Of a stretch of 28,693 bases of DNA, positions 1 through 6,461 are shown piece by piece. This stretch comes from JAOTWJ01 sp036398175 (GTDB lineage Bacteria > Gemmatimonadota > Gemmatimonadetes > Gemmatimonadales > GWC2-71-9), in assembly GCA_036398175.1 (NCBI GenBank), contig DASWHL010000048.1, positions 1-28,693 of the forward strand, written 5' to 3'. The notes under the pieces are model-generated. The model was not told where the DNA came from. It did no database searches and saw only the letters and a program-made list of their open reading frames with translations. Positions within the stretch are counted from its first letter, which is position 1. Each line of letters opens with the position of its first letter. The translations under genes and the position numbers were made by a program.

Positions 1-129
1 GCCGAAGGGCGCGATGCGCTCTTCCAGCTCCTCGACCGTCATCTCGAGGGCCTCGCCCTTCTTGCCGGTCGCCTTCTCGATCTGGGCCTTCTGCTCGGGG
101 GTCAGCGTGATGCGGATCTGGTTCGCCAT
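1..129 (-). CDS. Small protein family, copy 1 (3' end outside window)
   Basis: Only the first 43 codons are visible; the gene runs off the left edge. The product starts MANQIRITLTPEQKAQIEKA and continues to a charged VEELEERIAP segment. It looks like a short soluble helical protein with no signal peptide or membrane segment. A GAGGAG ribosome binding site sits 5 nt before the ATG. By my count 31 of the 43 visible residues match copy 2 (329-478), and weaker relatives lie at 2851-3042 and 7521-7709. I do not recognise a named family and assign no function. That this is a real gene rests on protein-level conservation between copies, the ribosome binding site, and a leader length identical to that of copy 2. 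Confidence 0.7.
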   Translation of the reverse strand, partial: MANQIRITLTPEQKAQIEKATGKKGEALEMTVEELEERIAPFG

Positions 130-175
130 AACGTCTCCTCGTTGGGGAATGGGTGGCGCCTGCCTCGCTGACTGC

Positions 176-181
176 AAGCTG
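176..181 (-). promoter_or_regulatory. -10-like box of small gene copy 1
   Basis: The hexamer CAGCTT lies exactly 46 nt before the ATG of copy 1. TAGCTT lies exactly 46 nt before the proposed TTG start of copy 2, and CAGCTT also precedes copy 4. Upstream, two CTTTTTGCG words lie 22 bp apart on the minus strand. Assignment as a -10 box is inferred from this shared position; no clear -35 is seen. Confidence 0.35.
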
Positions 182-271
182 GGACCCCGGCGTTACGAAA
201 CCGCAAAAAGAACGCGCCCAGGGCGCAAAAAGCGCGCTACGGTCGGGTGCCCCCGGACCCGGCAAGCCGAA

Positions 272-298
272 GGGCCGGAGGGAGTAGCCCTCCGGCCC
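272..298 (-). terminator. Hairpin downstream of small gene copy 2
   Basis: An 11-bp perfect stem (GGGCCGGAGGG against CCCTCCGGCCC) with a 5-nt loop begins 30 nt past the stop codon of copy 2. There is no T-tract, so it is terminator-like rather than a textbook intrinsic terminator. A hairpin with the same stem length and the same distance follows copy 3 (2795-2821). The rest of 130-328 holds only the leader and promoter region of copy 1. Confidence 0.5.
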
Positions 299-328
299 CA
301 CGGGATCAGCTCCACTACCGCCCCGGGG

Positions 329-478
329 TCAGGCTTCGGGACGCAGCGCCCGCATGGGAGCGATGCGCTCTTCGAGCTCCTCAACCGACATCTCCAAGGC
401 TTCGCTTTTTCGACCGGTCGCCTGCTCGATCTGCTGCTTCTGGGCGTCGGTGAGCTGGATCCGGATCTGTTTCGACAA
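329..478 (-). CDS. Small protein family, copy 2 (49 aa, TTG start)
   Basis: Proposed start is TTG at 478, preceded by GGAGG with a 4-nt gap. An upstream in-frame ATG at 526 would add 16 residues. The TTG start is preferred because the product then aligns from residue 1 with copy 1 and because leader length from the -10-like box is identical in both (46 nt). The protein has the core QIRIQLT, then Q-K-Q-Q-I-E-Q-A-T-G, then EALEMSVEELEERIAP and a short tail MRALRPEA. It is probably two short helices and cytoplasmic. The function is unknown. Copies 1 and 2 lie in tandem on the same strand, each with its own leader, which suggests a duplication. Confidence 0.7.
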   Translation of the reverse strand: MSKQIRIQLTDAQKQQIEQATGRKSEALEMSVEELEERIAPMRALRPEA

Positions 479-524
479 GGTGCCTCCGAGTTGGGTGGAA
501 CGGGATTCGGCCGCCTTGGAGTCC

Positions 525-530
525 AAGCTA
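525..530 (-). promoter_or_regulatory. -10-like box of small gene copy 2
   Basis: TAGCTT lies 46 nt upstream of the TTG start, in the same position as CAGCTT before copy 1, and the flanking bases are also similar (AGCTTG, then ACTC or AGTC). Two TTGCGAT words lie further upstream, 33 bp apart on the minus strand. The promoter call is inferred from this parallel. Confidence 0.35.
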
Positions 531-620
531 GGCCCGGACCGTCACCCACCCGTGAGAACCGGAGTCTGGTATCGCAAGAAAAACGGATTGACCAGGCCGG
601 TTGATCGCAAAGAAACAGCC

Positions 621-648
621 CGGGACCGGGAAAAGACCGCCGGTCCCG
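621..648. repeat. Inverted repeat between divergent genes
   Basis: Perfect 9-nt arms, CGGGACCGG (621-629) and CCGGTCCCG (640-648), are separated by 10 nt in the 242-bp gap between small gene copy 2 (minus) and the oxidoreductase (plus). It could be an operator or a simple hairpin; nothing further supports either. Confidence 0.4.
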
Positions 649-708
649 TTCCGGTCGTTCACCGGGGACATCCGGGGCAACCCGCTGGCCCCGGACCCGC
701 CGCCTCTG

Positions 709-714
709 CACTTT
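709..714 (+). promoter_or_regulatory. Possible -10 box of a leaderless oxidoreductase transcript
   Basis: CACTTT followed by six C/G-rich bases directly precedes the ATG at 721, with no ribosome binding site. The geometry matches the better boxes TATCTT before 19376 and TAGTTT before the start at 2764. The hexamer itself is weak. Confidence 0.25.
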
Positions 715-720
715 CCCGGC

Positions 721-1815
721 ATGCCCCCGACCCACACCCGCGCGATCCGCATCGAGCGCCTCGGCGCGCCGGAAGTCCTGGTGGAGCGGGAGATTCCGCT
801 CCCTGACCCGGCGCCCGACCAGGTCCATCTCCGGATCGCCGCCGCCGGCGTGAATTTCGCCGACCTCGTGATGCGGGCCGGCCTCTACGGCACCGTGCCG
901 GACATCCCCTACAGCCCCGGGTTCGAGGTGACCGGGGAGATCGTCCGGGTGGGCAGCGCGGTCAAGGACTGGGCGCCGGGCGATCGCGCCGCCGCCGTCA
1001 TCCGGTTCGGCGGTTACGCGCGGGACGCGATCGTGCCCACCAGGAACCTGTTTCGCTATCCCGGCGTGCTGAGCCCGGCCGAGGCGGCGGCCATGCCCGT
1101 CGTGTTCCTCACCGCGTGGATGGCGCTGTTCGAGGCGGCCCGCGTCCGGGCCGGCGAGACCGCCCTCGTCCTCGTGGCCGCCGGCGGGGTCGGCTCGGCC
1201 GCGGTCCAACTCGCCCGGTGGCGGGGGCTGCGCGTCGTCGGCACGGCCGGGAGCGAACGCAAGCGCCGCTTCGTCACGGAGACGCTCGGCGCGGAGGGGT
1301 GCTTCGATTCGTCAGGTCCCTGGGAGGACCAGGTACGCGCCCTCGTGGGCGACCGCGGCATTGACTGCGCGCTCGACGCCATGGGGGGCGCCGCCACCGC
1401 CGCGTGCCGCCGCCTCCTGGCCCCGCTCGGTCGCCTCGTGTTCTACGGGATGAGTACGGGCATGCCCGGACGGAAGCGCAGCTGGCCCGCGGCCGTGGCC
1501 AGTTACCTCCGGACGCCGCGGTTCCACCCGTTGTCGCTCGTCGAGCCCAGCATCGGCGTGTTCGGGATCCACCTGCTGCACCTCCAGGCCAAGGAGGCGG
1601 TTGCGCGGCAGGCCATGGAGCAGATCTACCGCGCAGCCCAGGCCGGCGAGCTGAAGCCCGTGCTGGACCGCACGTTCCCGCTGACCCGCGACGGCGCCGT
1701 CGCGGCGCATCACTATCTGCACGACCGCAAGAACATCGGGAAGGTGGTACTGGAGGCGGACGCCGCTACGCCACCGCACACCACTCCTCCGGCTCCCGCC
1801 AGCCGGCCAGGGTGA
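721..1815 (+). CDS. MDR-superfamily quinone oxidoreductase-like protein (zinc-free)
   Basis: A 364-residue medium-chain dehydrogenase/reductase. The GroES-like N-terminal domain carries the family signature AAAGVNFADL and the P-G-F-E turn. The Rossmann domain has the NADPH-binding loop AAGGVGS at about residues 153-159. The Cys/His ligands of zinc alcohol dehydrogenases are absent, which fits the quinone reductase/VAT-1 group that reduces quinones or enones with NADPH. The substrate cannot be told. The ATG at 721 is chosen because homology begins there (ARAIRIERLGAPEVLV-like opening); the frame stays open upstream to 601 but that stretch looks non-coding. There is no ribosome binding site; see the -10-like box at 709-714. 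The last 50 bp overlap the convergent glycosyltransferase gene, and the final ~20 residues are a Pro/Ala-rich tail lying in that overlap. Confidence 0.85.
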   Translation: MPPTHTRAIRIERLGAPEVLVEREIPLPDPAPDQVHLRIAAAGVNFADLVMRAGLYGTVPDIPYSPGFEVTGEIVRVGSAVKDWAPGDRAAAVIRFGGYARDAIVPTRNLFRYPGVLSPAEAAAMPVVFLTAWMALFEAARVRAGETALVLVAAGGVGSAAVQLARWRGLRVVGTAGSERKRRFVTETLGAEGCFDSSGPWEDQVRALVGDRGIDCALDAMGGAATAACRRLLAPLGRLVFYGMSTGMPGRKRSWPAAVASYLRTPRFHPLSLVEPSIGVFGIHLLHLQAKEAVARQAMEQIYRAAQAGELKPVLDRTFPLTRDGAVAAHHYLHDRKNIGKVVLEADAATPPHTTPPAPASRPG

Positions 1816-2764
1816 GGGTCGCGCGGATGTCGTCCCGGGCGCCCGCCGCGCCCACGGCGGCCACGCAGAACGCCTCGCGATAGCCGCGCATGGCGGGCGG
1901 CGCAATGACCGGGGCCCCGTGGATCTCCTGACCGATCTTGCGTGGATCCAGTTCTACGAACGCAACGACCCGGTGGCCGGCCTCCTGGAGCGCGCGCGCG
2001 AACGCCTTCCCCACGGGGCCCGCGCCCCAGACCACCACCTCCCGGCCCGCGATGCGATGCCCGAGGTAGTGGATCTTGCAGCGGCGGAATGCGTCCTCGC
2101 CGTAGCGCGGGTCCGTGCGTGAGAGCCGTTCGGCCGATTCGCGCCAGTCGAGCAGGACGTCGCCCACCTTCCCCAGCCGGTGGCCTCCGGCCCAGAGCCG
2201 GAGCACCAGATCGTAGTCCTCGGGCCAACCCGGATCGCGGTACCCGCCGATGGCCGCCAGCACCGTCCGGCGGACCATCAGGGTCGGGTGCGGAATCGGG
2301 CACTCCACGAAGATCTCCCGCGCGATGTCGTCGGGTTCGACCAGCGCGTTGATCCACCGCTCGTAGCGGCGGGCGCCGTCCCGCAGCGCCCGCCGCGGGA
2401 CGTACCGGACACGCGTCCCGCAGGCCGCGAGTCCCGGCCGCGCATCGAGCATGGCCACCTGGCGCGCGAACCGATCGGCGTGGGCCACGTCATCGGCATC
2501 CATGCGCGCCAGCAGCTCGCCCGTGGCGGCGGCCCGCGCCGCCTCGAGCGCCGGCACGATCCCACGCGCCGGCGTGTGCAGCACGCGGATGCGGGGATCG
2601 CGCGCCCCCCAGGCGTCGAGCAGCACGCCGGTGGCGTCCGTGGAGCCGTCGTCCACGGCCACGACCTCAAAGTCCGCGTACGTCTGCGCGTCGAGCGAGG
2701 CCATGGCCTCGCCCAGCGTCGCGGCCGCGTTGCGGCAGGGAAGCAGGACGGAAAGACGGGGCAT
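1766..2764 (-). CDS. Glycosyltransferase family 2 with C-terminal nucleotide-binding-like domain
   Basis: A 332-residue cytoplasmic protein. Residues 1 to about 230 are a GT-A fold GT2 domain: opening LSVLLPCRN, nucleotide-sugar aspartates in VDDGSTD (38-39), the metal-binding DADD (89-92), and the acidic pair in PEDYDLVLRLW (182-183). Residues 240-332 form a separate module with a glycine-rich GAGPVGK loop (247-253) after a beta strand, resembling a Rossmann nucleotide-binding fold. The family transfers sugars from NDP-sugars to glycans or lipids; the acceptor here is unknown and no polysaccharide cluster is nearby. The start at 2764 is chosen because the GT2 fold begins at MPRLSVLLP and a TAGTTT box lies 7 nt upstream; a longer frame to 2839 adds unconserved residues. 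The 3' end overlaps the oxidoreductase gene by 50 bp, convergently. Confidence 0.88.
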   Translation of the reverse strand: MPRLSVLLPCRNAAATLGEAMASLDAQTYADFEVVAVDDGSTDATGVLLDAWGARDPRIRVLHTPARGIVPALEAARAAATGELLARMDADDVAHADRFARQVAMLDARPGLAACGTRVRYVPRRALRDGARRYERWINALVEPDDIAREIFVECPIPHPTLMVRRTVLAAIGGYRDPGWPEDYDLVLRLWAGGHRLGKVGDVLLDWRESAERLSRTDPRYGEDAFRRCKIHYLGHRIAGREVVVWGAGPVGKAFARALQEAGHRVVAFVELDPRKIGQEIHGAPVIAPPAMRGYREAFCVAAVGAAGARDDIRATLTLAGWREPEEWCAVA

Positions 2765-2771
2765 TGGGGGG

Positions 2772-2777
2772 AAACTA
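2772..2777 (-). promoter_or_regulatory. -10-like box, leaderless geometry, glycosyltransferase
   Basis: TAGTTT on the minus strand, followed by a C-run, lies 7 nt before the ATG at 2764. There is no room for a ribosome binding site, so a transcript from this box would begin at or next to the start codon. It fits the TANNTT pattern found before six other genes in the window. Confidence 0.45.
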
Positions 2778-2794
2778 CCAGGGCCGAAACACAC

Positions 2795-2821
2795 GAGCGC
2801 CCGGGCCAGGCCCGGGCGCTC
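2795..2821 (-). terminator. Hairpin downstream of small gene copy 3
   Basis: An 11-bp perfect stem, GAGCGCCCGGG against CCCGGGCGCTC with loop CCAGG, starts about 30 nt after the stop of the small gene at 2851. On the minus strand it is followed by a moderately T-rich GTGTGTTTC. It separates that gene from the glycosyltransferase gene downstream on the same strand. Confidence 0.6.
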
Positions 2822-2850
2822 TCCCCACCACCCCACCACCCTCTATCACT

Positions 2851-3042
2851 TCACGGGTGCGTCTGCAGAAGCTCCTCGAGCTCGGTTTGTTCGTTTTCCT
2901 CGAGGTCTCCCTCCTGTACCGCCACCCGCTGGCGCAACTCACCGACCCGGAACCGGAGCACCAGCGGATTGAACCCGATCTCCCGCCGGAGCAGCTCGCG
3001 CTGCCTGGGGGTGAGATGCAGAGTGATCACGCGGTCGTCCAC
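2851..3042 (-). CDS. Small protein family, copy 3 (63 aa, GTG start)
   Basis: A 63-residue protein starting at GTG 3042, with GGAG 5 nt upstream. Its N-terminal half matches the family core: ITLHLTPRQRELLRR, then a turn containing IGF, then LRFRVGELRQRV. A second half, EGDLEENEQTELEELLQ, is strongly acidic. No export signal or membrane segment is seen. The frame continues open far upstream, but only this part has homology and a promoter. The gene has its own upstream region (three 11-bp-spaced repeats and a -10-like hexamer, 3076-3119) and its own downstream hairpin, so it is probably expressed independently of the peptidase gene behind it. The function is unknown. Confidence 0.72.
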   Translation of the reverse strand: MDDRVITLHLTPRQRELLRREIGFNPLVLRFRVGELRQRVAVQEGDLEENEQTELEELLQTHP

Positions 3043-3075
3043 GGTGGCTCCACGGTTCCCTATCGGACCGGCAGA

Positions 3076-3081
3076 AGTATG
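3076..3081 (-). promoter_or_regulatory. -10 box of small gene copy 3
   Basis: CATACT on the minus strand, 34 nt before the GTG start at 3042. Exactly 11 nt separate it from the nearest upstream TTCAT repeat. The same 11-nt gap is seen at copy 4. No -35 is visible, as expected for an activator-dependent promoter in which repeats take its place. Confidence 0.5.
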
Positions 3082-3092
3082 GTGAGGAGGGG

Positions 3093-3119
3093 ATGAAGAC
3101 GCCGTGAACGGGGAGTGAA
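3093..3119 (-). promoter_or_regulatory. Three 11-bp-spaced TTCAC direct repeats (activator-site-like)
   Basis: On the minus strand, TTCAC (3115-3119), TTCAC (3104-3108) and TTCAT (3093-3097) are spaced exactly 11 bp apart, placing them on the same helix face. PhoB/OmpR-class response regulators bind tandem 11-bp half-sites just upstream of a -10 box, and the geometry here matches. Which regulator binds is unknown. A caution is that the word GTTTCAC also occurs in the unrelated-looking heptamer array at 19286-19362. Confidence 0.5.
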
Positions 3120-3185
3120 ACGGTCGTAGGCCGGGGCGGGCCATCGAACGCTCGTTCGGGTGCTCGGGAAAGTGAAAACACCCAC

Positions 3186-5477
3186 CTACCGTCCCCCTCC
3201 CGGAAGGTTCTCGAACAGGTACCGGGTCAGCAGCCCGTAGACGTGCCGCGTCGTGCCGCGTCCTTCGAAAACCCCGTGTGACCGATTGGGGTAGGCCATC
3301 ATGGTGAAGTGCTTGCCGTGCTCGATCAGCTTGTTGATCAGCGCTTCGGTGCCCTGGTAGTGCACGTTGTCGTCGCCGGTGCCGTGCACGATGAGCAGGT
3401 TGCCCTCGAGCTGGTGCGCGAACGTGATCGGGGAGCCCTGCTCGTACGCCTCCGGGCTCCGCTCGGGATGCCCGGTGTAGCGCTCCTGGTAGATCGTGTC
3501 GTAGTACCGGAGATCCGGCACCGGTGCCACCGCCATGCCGGTGTGATAGATGTTCGGGTAGCGGAACAGCGCGTTCAGCGTGCTCGACCCGCCGCCGCTC
3601 CAGCCCCAGATCCCGATCCGCGACGTGTCCACGAACGGAAAGCTGTCGGCCACGGCCAGGACGCCCATGGCCTGGTCCCGGGAGTTCACGCGACCCATCT
3701 TCTGATAGACGGCCTTGCGCCACGCACGCCCCCGTGGCGCCGGCGTGCCGCGGTTGTCCAGCGACATCACGACGTAGCCGTGGTCGGCCAGATACTGATG
3801 CCACAGGGCCTGGTTGCCGCCCCACGCGTCCGTGACCGTCTGGCCCGCCGGCTCGCCGTAGACATGGAATAGGACCGGGTACTTCTTGGTCGCATCGAAG
3901 GTCCGTGGGGTCTGCATCCAGCCGTCCATCACCACGCCGTCCACGGTCCGCACGCGGAAGAAGCGCGTCGGGGACTTGAGCGGGGCCACCTTGTCGCGCA
4001 CCGCGGCGTTGTCGTTCAGGGTCCGGACCACCGCGTGGTCCGGCAACGAGACGATGGTCGAGACGGTGGGCGTCTCGGTGTTGGACCAGGTGTGCACGGC
4101 GTACCGCGCGTCCGGCGAGATGGTGTAGCCGTGCCAGCCCGGCGCATCCCTGGGCGTGAGCCGTTCGACGGCGGTCTCGCCGGTGAGGCGCGCGCGGTAG
4201 AGATAGCGGCGTGTGGGCTCGTCGGGCGAGGCGTAGTAGTAGACCCAGCCGCCCTGCTCGTCTATCAGCCGGACGCTGATCACGTCGGTGCGCTCGGGCG
4301 TCACGGCGCGCGCGCCCGTCCCGTCCCGGTTCACCACGTAGAGCCGCTGCCAGCCGTCCCGGTCGCTCAGCCACGTGAAGCGCCGGCCGTTCTCGAGCCA
4401 CAGCAGGTCGTCCACCGCGTCGAGCCACGCCGAGTCGTGTTCGGTCACGATCGTGCGGACCGCCCCGGTCCGGGCATTGCCAAGCATGACCTGGAGCGAG
4501 TTCTGGAGCCGGTTCAGGTGCTGAATGACCACCTCGTCCGGGCTCGCCGCCCATGCGAGCCGCGCGAGGTAGTTGTCCCGGGGATCGCCCGGGACCTGGA
4601 ACCACACGGTCTCGCCGCCCGCGGCCGGCACGACGCCCACGCGGGCGGCCGAGTTGGTGGTGCCCGCCTTGGGGAACTGGATCGGGATCGTGAACGAGTA
4701 GAGGGAGTCGGTGTTGTTGATCAGCAGGAAGTCGCGCACGCCGCTCGCGTCCAGCTGCCAGTACGCGATGCGCGCGCCGTCCGGGCTCCAGCGCCAGCCG
4801 TCGGCGCCCTCCGGCGAGAAGAAAAACAGCTCTTCCTCGTACACCCAGTCGAACCGGCCGTTGAGGATGGTGCGCGAGCCGTCGCGCGTGAGCCGGGTCA
4901 CCGCCCCGCTGCCCAGATCCTGTACGTAGAGGTCGTTCTCGCTGACGAAGCCCACGCGCGTGCCGTCCGGGGAGAACTTGGCGTACATGAGCGACGAGCC
5001 AGGGAGGTCGGCGCCGATCTGCTGGAGCCGCCCGCTCGCGCGGTCGAGCACCCAGTAATCCCCGCGCGTGTTGAAGCGCCACACCCGGCGCCCGTTCGTG
5101 AACACGAGCAGCTTGCCGCCGTCCCCCGACCAGTGGTAACCCTCGATGGCCAGGGGGCCCTCGGCGCCGCGCGGGATGAGGTGCCCGGCCCCCACCAGCA
5201 GGGTCCGGTCCCCGGTCCGCGGATCCACCCGGACGATGTCGGTGCCGCCCTCCACGGAGTCCGAGCGGGCGAGCACCGTGTACCCGCCGTCCTCGAGCCA
5301 GCGGATCTGCCCGGCGCCGCGCGCGAAGAACTCGGGCGACGCGTAGATCCGGTCGAGGGTCAGGCTGTCGCCGTCCTGGGCCGCGGCGGGCCGGACGGTC
5401 GGGGCGAGCAGGCACAGCAGGCCGAGCAGGAGCGGGGCGTGGAACGAGGAACGGGAGGCACGGCGCAGCATGGGCAT
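3186..5477 (-). CDS. Secreted S9 family prolyl dipeptidyl peptidase (DPP-IV-like)
   Basis: A 763-residue exported serine peptidase. A signal peptide runs from the N-terminus (arginines, hydrophobic LLLGLLCLLAP) to a likely signal peptidase I site in AAAQ. The middle is a DPPIV_N-type beta-propeller with the N-terminus-binding acidic motif DWVYEEE (Y213, E214-216), as in DPP-IV, which clamps the substrate amino end. The C-terminal alpha/beta hydrolase domain holds the triad: Ser627 in GWSGGGS, Asp702/703 in GTGDDNVH, and His734 in NRSHG. The expected reaction is release of X-Pro or similar dipeptides from peptide N-termini in the periplasm or outside. The start at 5477 has a second in-frame ATG at 5471. 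The stop codon lies in a GACGGTAG word that recurs at other gene ends. The 119-bp gap to the divergent hydrolase gene carries a TAGATT box. Confidence 0.93.
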   Translation of the reverse strand: MPMLRRASRSSFHAPLLLGLLCLLAPTVRPAAAQDGDSLTLDRIYASPEFFARGAGQIRWLEDGGYTVLARSDSVEGGTDIVRVDPRTGDRTLLVGAGHLIPRGAEGPLAIEGYHWSGDGGKLLVFTNGRRVWRFNTRGDYWVLDRASGRLQQIGADLPGSSLMYAKFSPDGTRVGFVSENDLYVQDLGSGAVTRLTRDGSRTILNGRFDWVYEEELFFFSPEGADGWRWSPDGARIAYWQLDASGVRDFLLINNTDSLYSFTIPIQFPKAGTTNSAARVGVVPAAGGETVWFQVPGDPRDNYLARLAWAASPDEVVIQHLNRLQNSLQVMLGNARTGAVRTIVTEHDSAWLDAVDDLLWLENGRRFTWLSDRDGWQRLYVVNRDGTGARAVTPERTDVISVRLIDEQGGWVYYYASPDEPTRRYLYRARLTGETAVERLTPRDAPGWHGYTISPDARYAVHTWSNTETPTVSTIVSLPDHAVVRTLNDNAAVRDKVAPLKSPTRFFRVRTVDGVVMDGWMQTPRTFDATKKYPVLFHVYGEPAGQTVTDAWGGNQALWHQYLADHGYVVMSLDNRGTPAPRGRAWRKAVYQKMGRVNSRDQAMGVLAVADSFPFVDTSRIGIWGWSGGGSSTLNALFRYPNIYHTGMAVAPVPDLRYYDTIYQERYTGHPERSPEAYEQGSPITFAHQLEGNLLIVHGTGDDNVHYQGTEALINKLIEHGKHFTMMAYPNRSHGVFEGRGTTRHVYGLLTRYLFENLPGGGR

Positions 5478-5523
5478 GTGATTCTCGGGTGGAAAGTCAA
5501 CAGCGGTTGCCAAACCGGCCCAC

Positions 5524-5529
5524 AATCTA
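5524..5529 (-). promoter_or_regulatory. Possible -10 box of the S9 peptidase gene
   Basis: TAGATT on the minus strand, 46 nt upstream of the start at 5477, fits the TANNTT pattern seen elsewhere in this window. No -35 was identified. The plus-strand promoter of the divergent hydrolase gene is not evident. Confidence 0.3.
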
Positions 5530-5597
5530 CCCCGCGCGCACGCTTGCGTTGCACCCGCCCGCGCGACACCTTCGGCTTCCACCGGGAGGCCATCGCC

Positions 5598-6461
5598 ATG
5601 TCGTCCTCGGCCGCGTTCCAGGCGGCCCGCCTGCTGCTCCTGCTCGTCGTGCTGTACGGCGCGGCCTGCGTGCTCCTGTGGCTGCTGCGCGACCGCCTGA
5701 TCTTCCCCGTGCGCGGCGAGCCCACCGGCGCTCCCGCCGAACATGGCCTCCCCGACGGCCAGGCCGTGACGATCACGACCCCGGACGGCGAGCGGCTCGC
5801 GGCCTGGTACCTCCCGCCCCGCGGGGACAGCGGGACGGCGGGCGCCGTCCTCTGGTTTCACGGGAACGCCGAGTGGGTGTCGGGATTCGCGTGGCTGATC
5901 GCGGAGTTGCGACCGGCCCGCGCCGCGCTGCTCGTGGTGGAGTACCGGGGATACGGCAGCTCGACGGGCCGGGCCACGGTGGCGGGGATCACGCGGGACG
6001 CGCTCGCCGCGTGGGACTGGCTCGCGGGCCGAGCGGAGATAGACGCCACGCGGACCGTCGTGTACGGCCGCTCGATCGGGAGCGGGCCCGCGCTGCACGT
6101 GGCCGCGGAACGCCCAGTGGCCGGGGTGATCGTGGAATCGGCGTTCACCTCGCTCCGCGCGCTCGCGCGCCGGCACTACCCGTTCTTCCCGAGCGTCCTC
6201 GCGGGCACGGGCTTCGACAACCTCGCGGCCGTCGCCCGCCTCCGGGCGCCGATGCTCCTCATCGCGGGAGCACGGGACGCCATCGTCCCACCGGCCATGA
6301 GTCGCCAGGTGGCGGCGGCCGCCGCCGGCCCCGCGGACCTCTGGATCGTCCCCGACGCGGATCACAACACCGTGTGGGAGCTGGGCGGCGACGCGTACGC
6401 CCGGCGGTTCCACGCGTTCGTGGCGCGCGTGACGGCTGCCGTCGCGGAGGGGCGGGAATGA
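5598..6461 (+). CDS. Membrane-anchored alpha/beta hydrolase
   Basis: A 287-residue protein. One N-terminal hydrophobic segment (about residues 10-29, LLLLLVVLYGAACVLLWLL) anchors a soluble alpha/beta hydrolase domain of the BEM46/ABHD13 type. The oxyanion region is WFHGNAE, as in that group. The triad is Ser159 in GRSIGSG, Asp227 in GARDAIVPP and His256 in DADHNTVW. The likely activity is esterase or thioesterase; the substrate is unknown. The ATG at 5598 has GGGAGG 8 nt upstream and opens directly into the membrane segment. The stop overlaps the next gene's start (ATGA at 6458-6461), so the two are translationally coupled. The S9 peptidase gene is divergent upstream. Confidence 0.88.
   Translation: MSSSAAFQAARLLLLLVVLYGAACVLLWLLRDRLIFPVRGEPTGAPAEHGLPDGQAVTITTPDGERLAAWYLPPRGDSGTAGAVLWFHGNAEWVSGFAWLIAELRPARAALLVVEYRGYGSSTGRATVAGITRDALAAWDWLAGRAEIDATRTVVYGRSIGSGPALHVAAERPVAGVIVESAFTSLRALARRHYPFFPSVLAGTGFDNLAAVARLRAPMLLIAGARDAIVPPAMSRQVAAAAAGPADLWIVPDADHNTVWELGGDAYARRFHAFVARVTAAVAEGRE

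Noticed and set aside
1..526. Small proteins ending EERIAP as precursors of a modified peptide (RiPP)
   Set aside because: No modification enzyme, protease or exporter lies nearby, and copies 3 and 4 have unrelated acidic C-termini without a constant cleavage motif or a core peptide rich in Cys, Ser or Thr.
193..1209. Long minus-strand open frame of about 338 codons
   Set aside because: It is antisense to the oxidoreductase gene and small gene copy 2, Arg/Gly/Pro-rich without recognisable motifs, as expected for shadow frames in GC-rich DNA.
4035..5597. Upstream extension of the alpha/beta hydrolase frame
   Set aside because: It is antisense to the S9 peptidase gene with no family motifs; the hydrolase has a good ribosome binding site and membrane segment at 5598.
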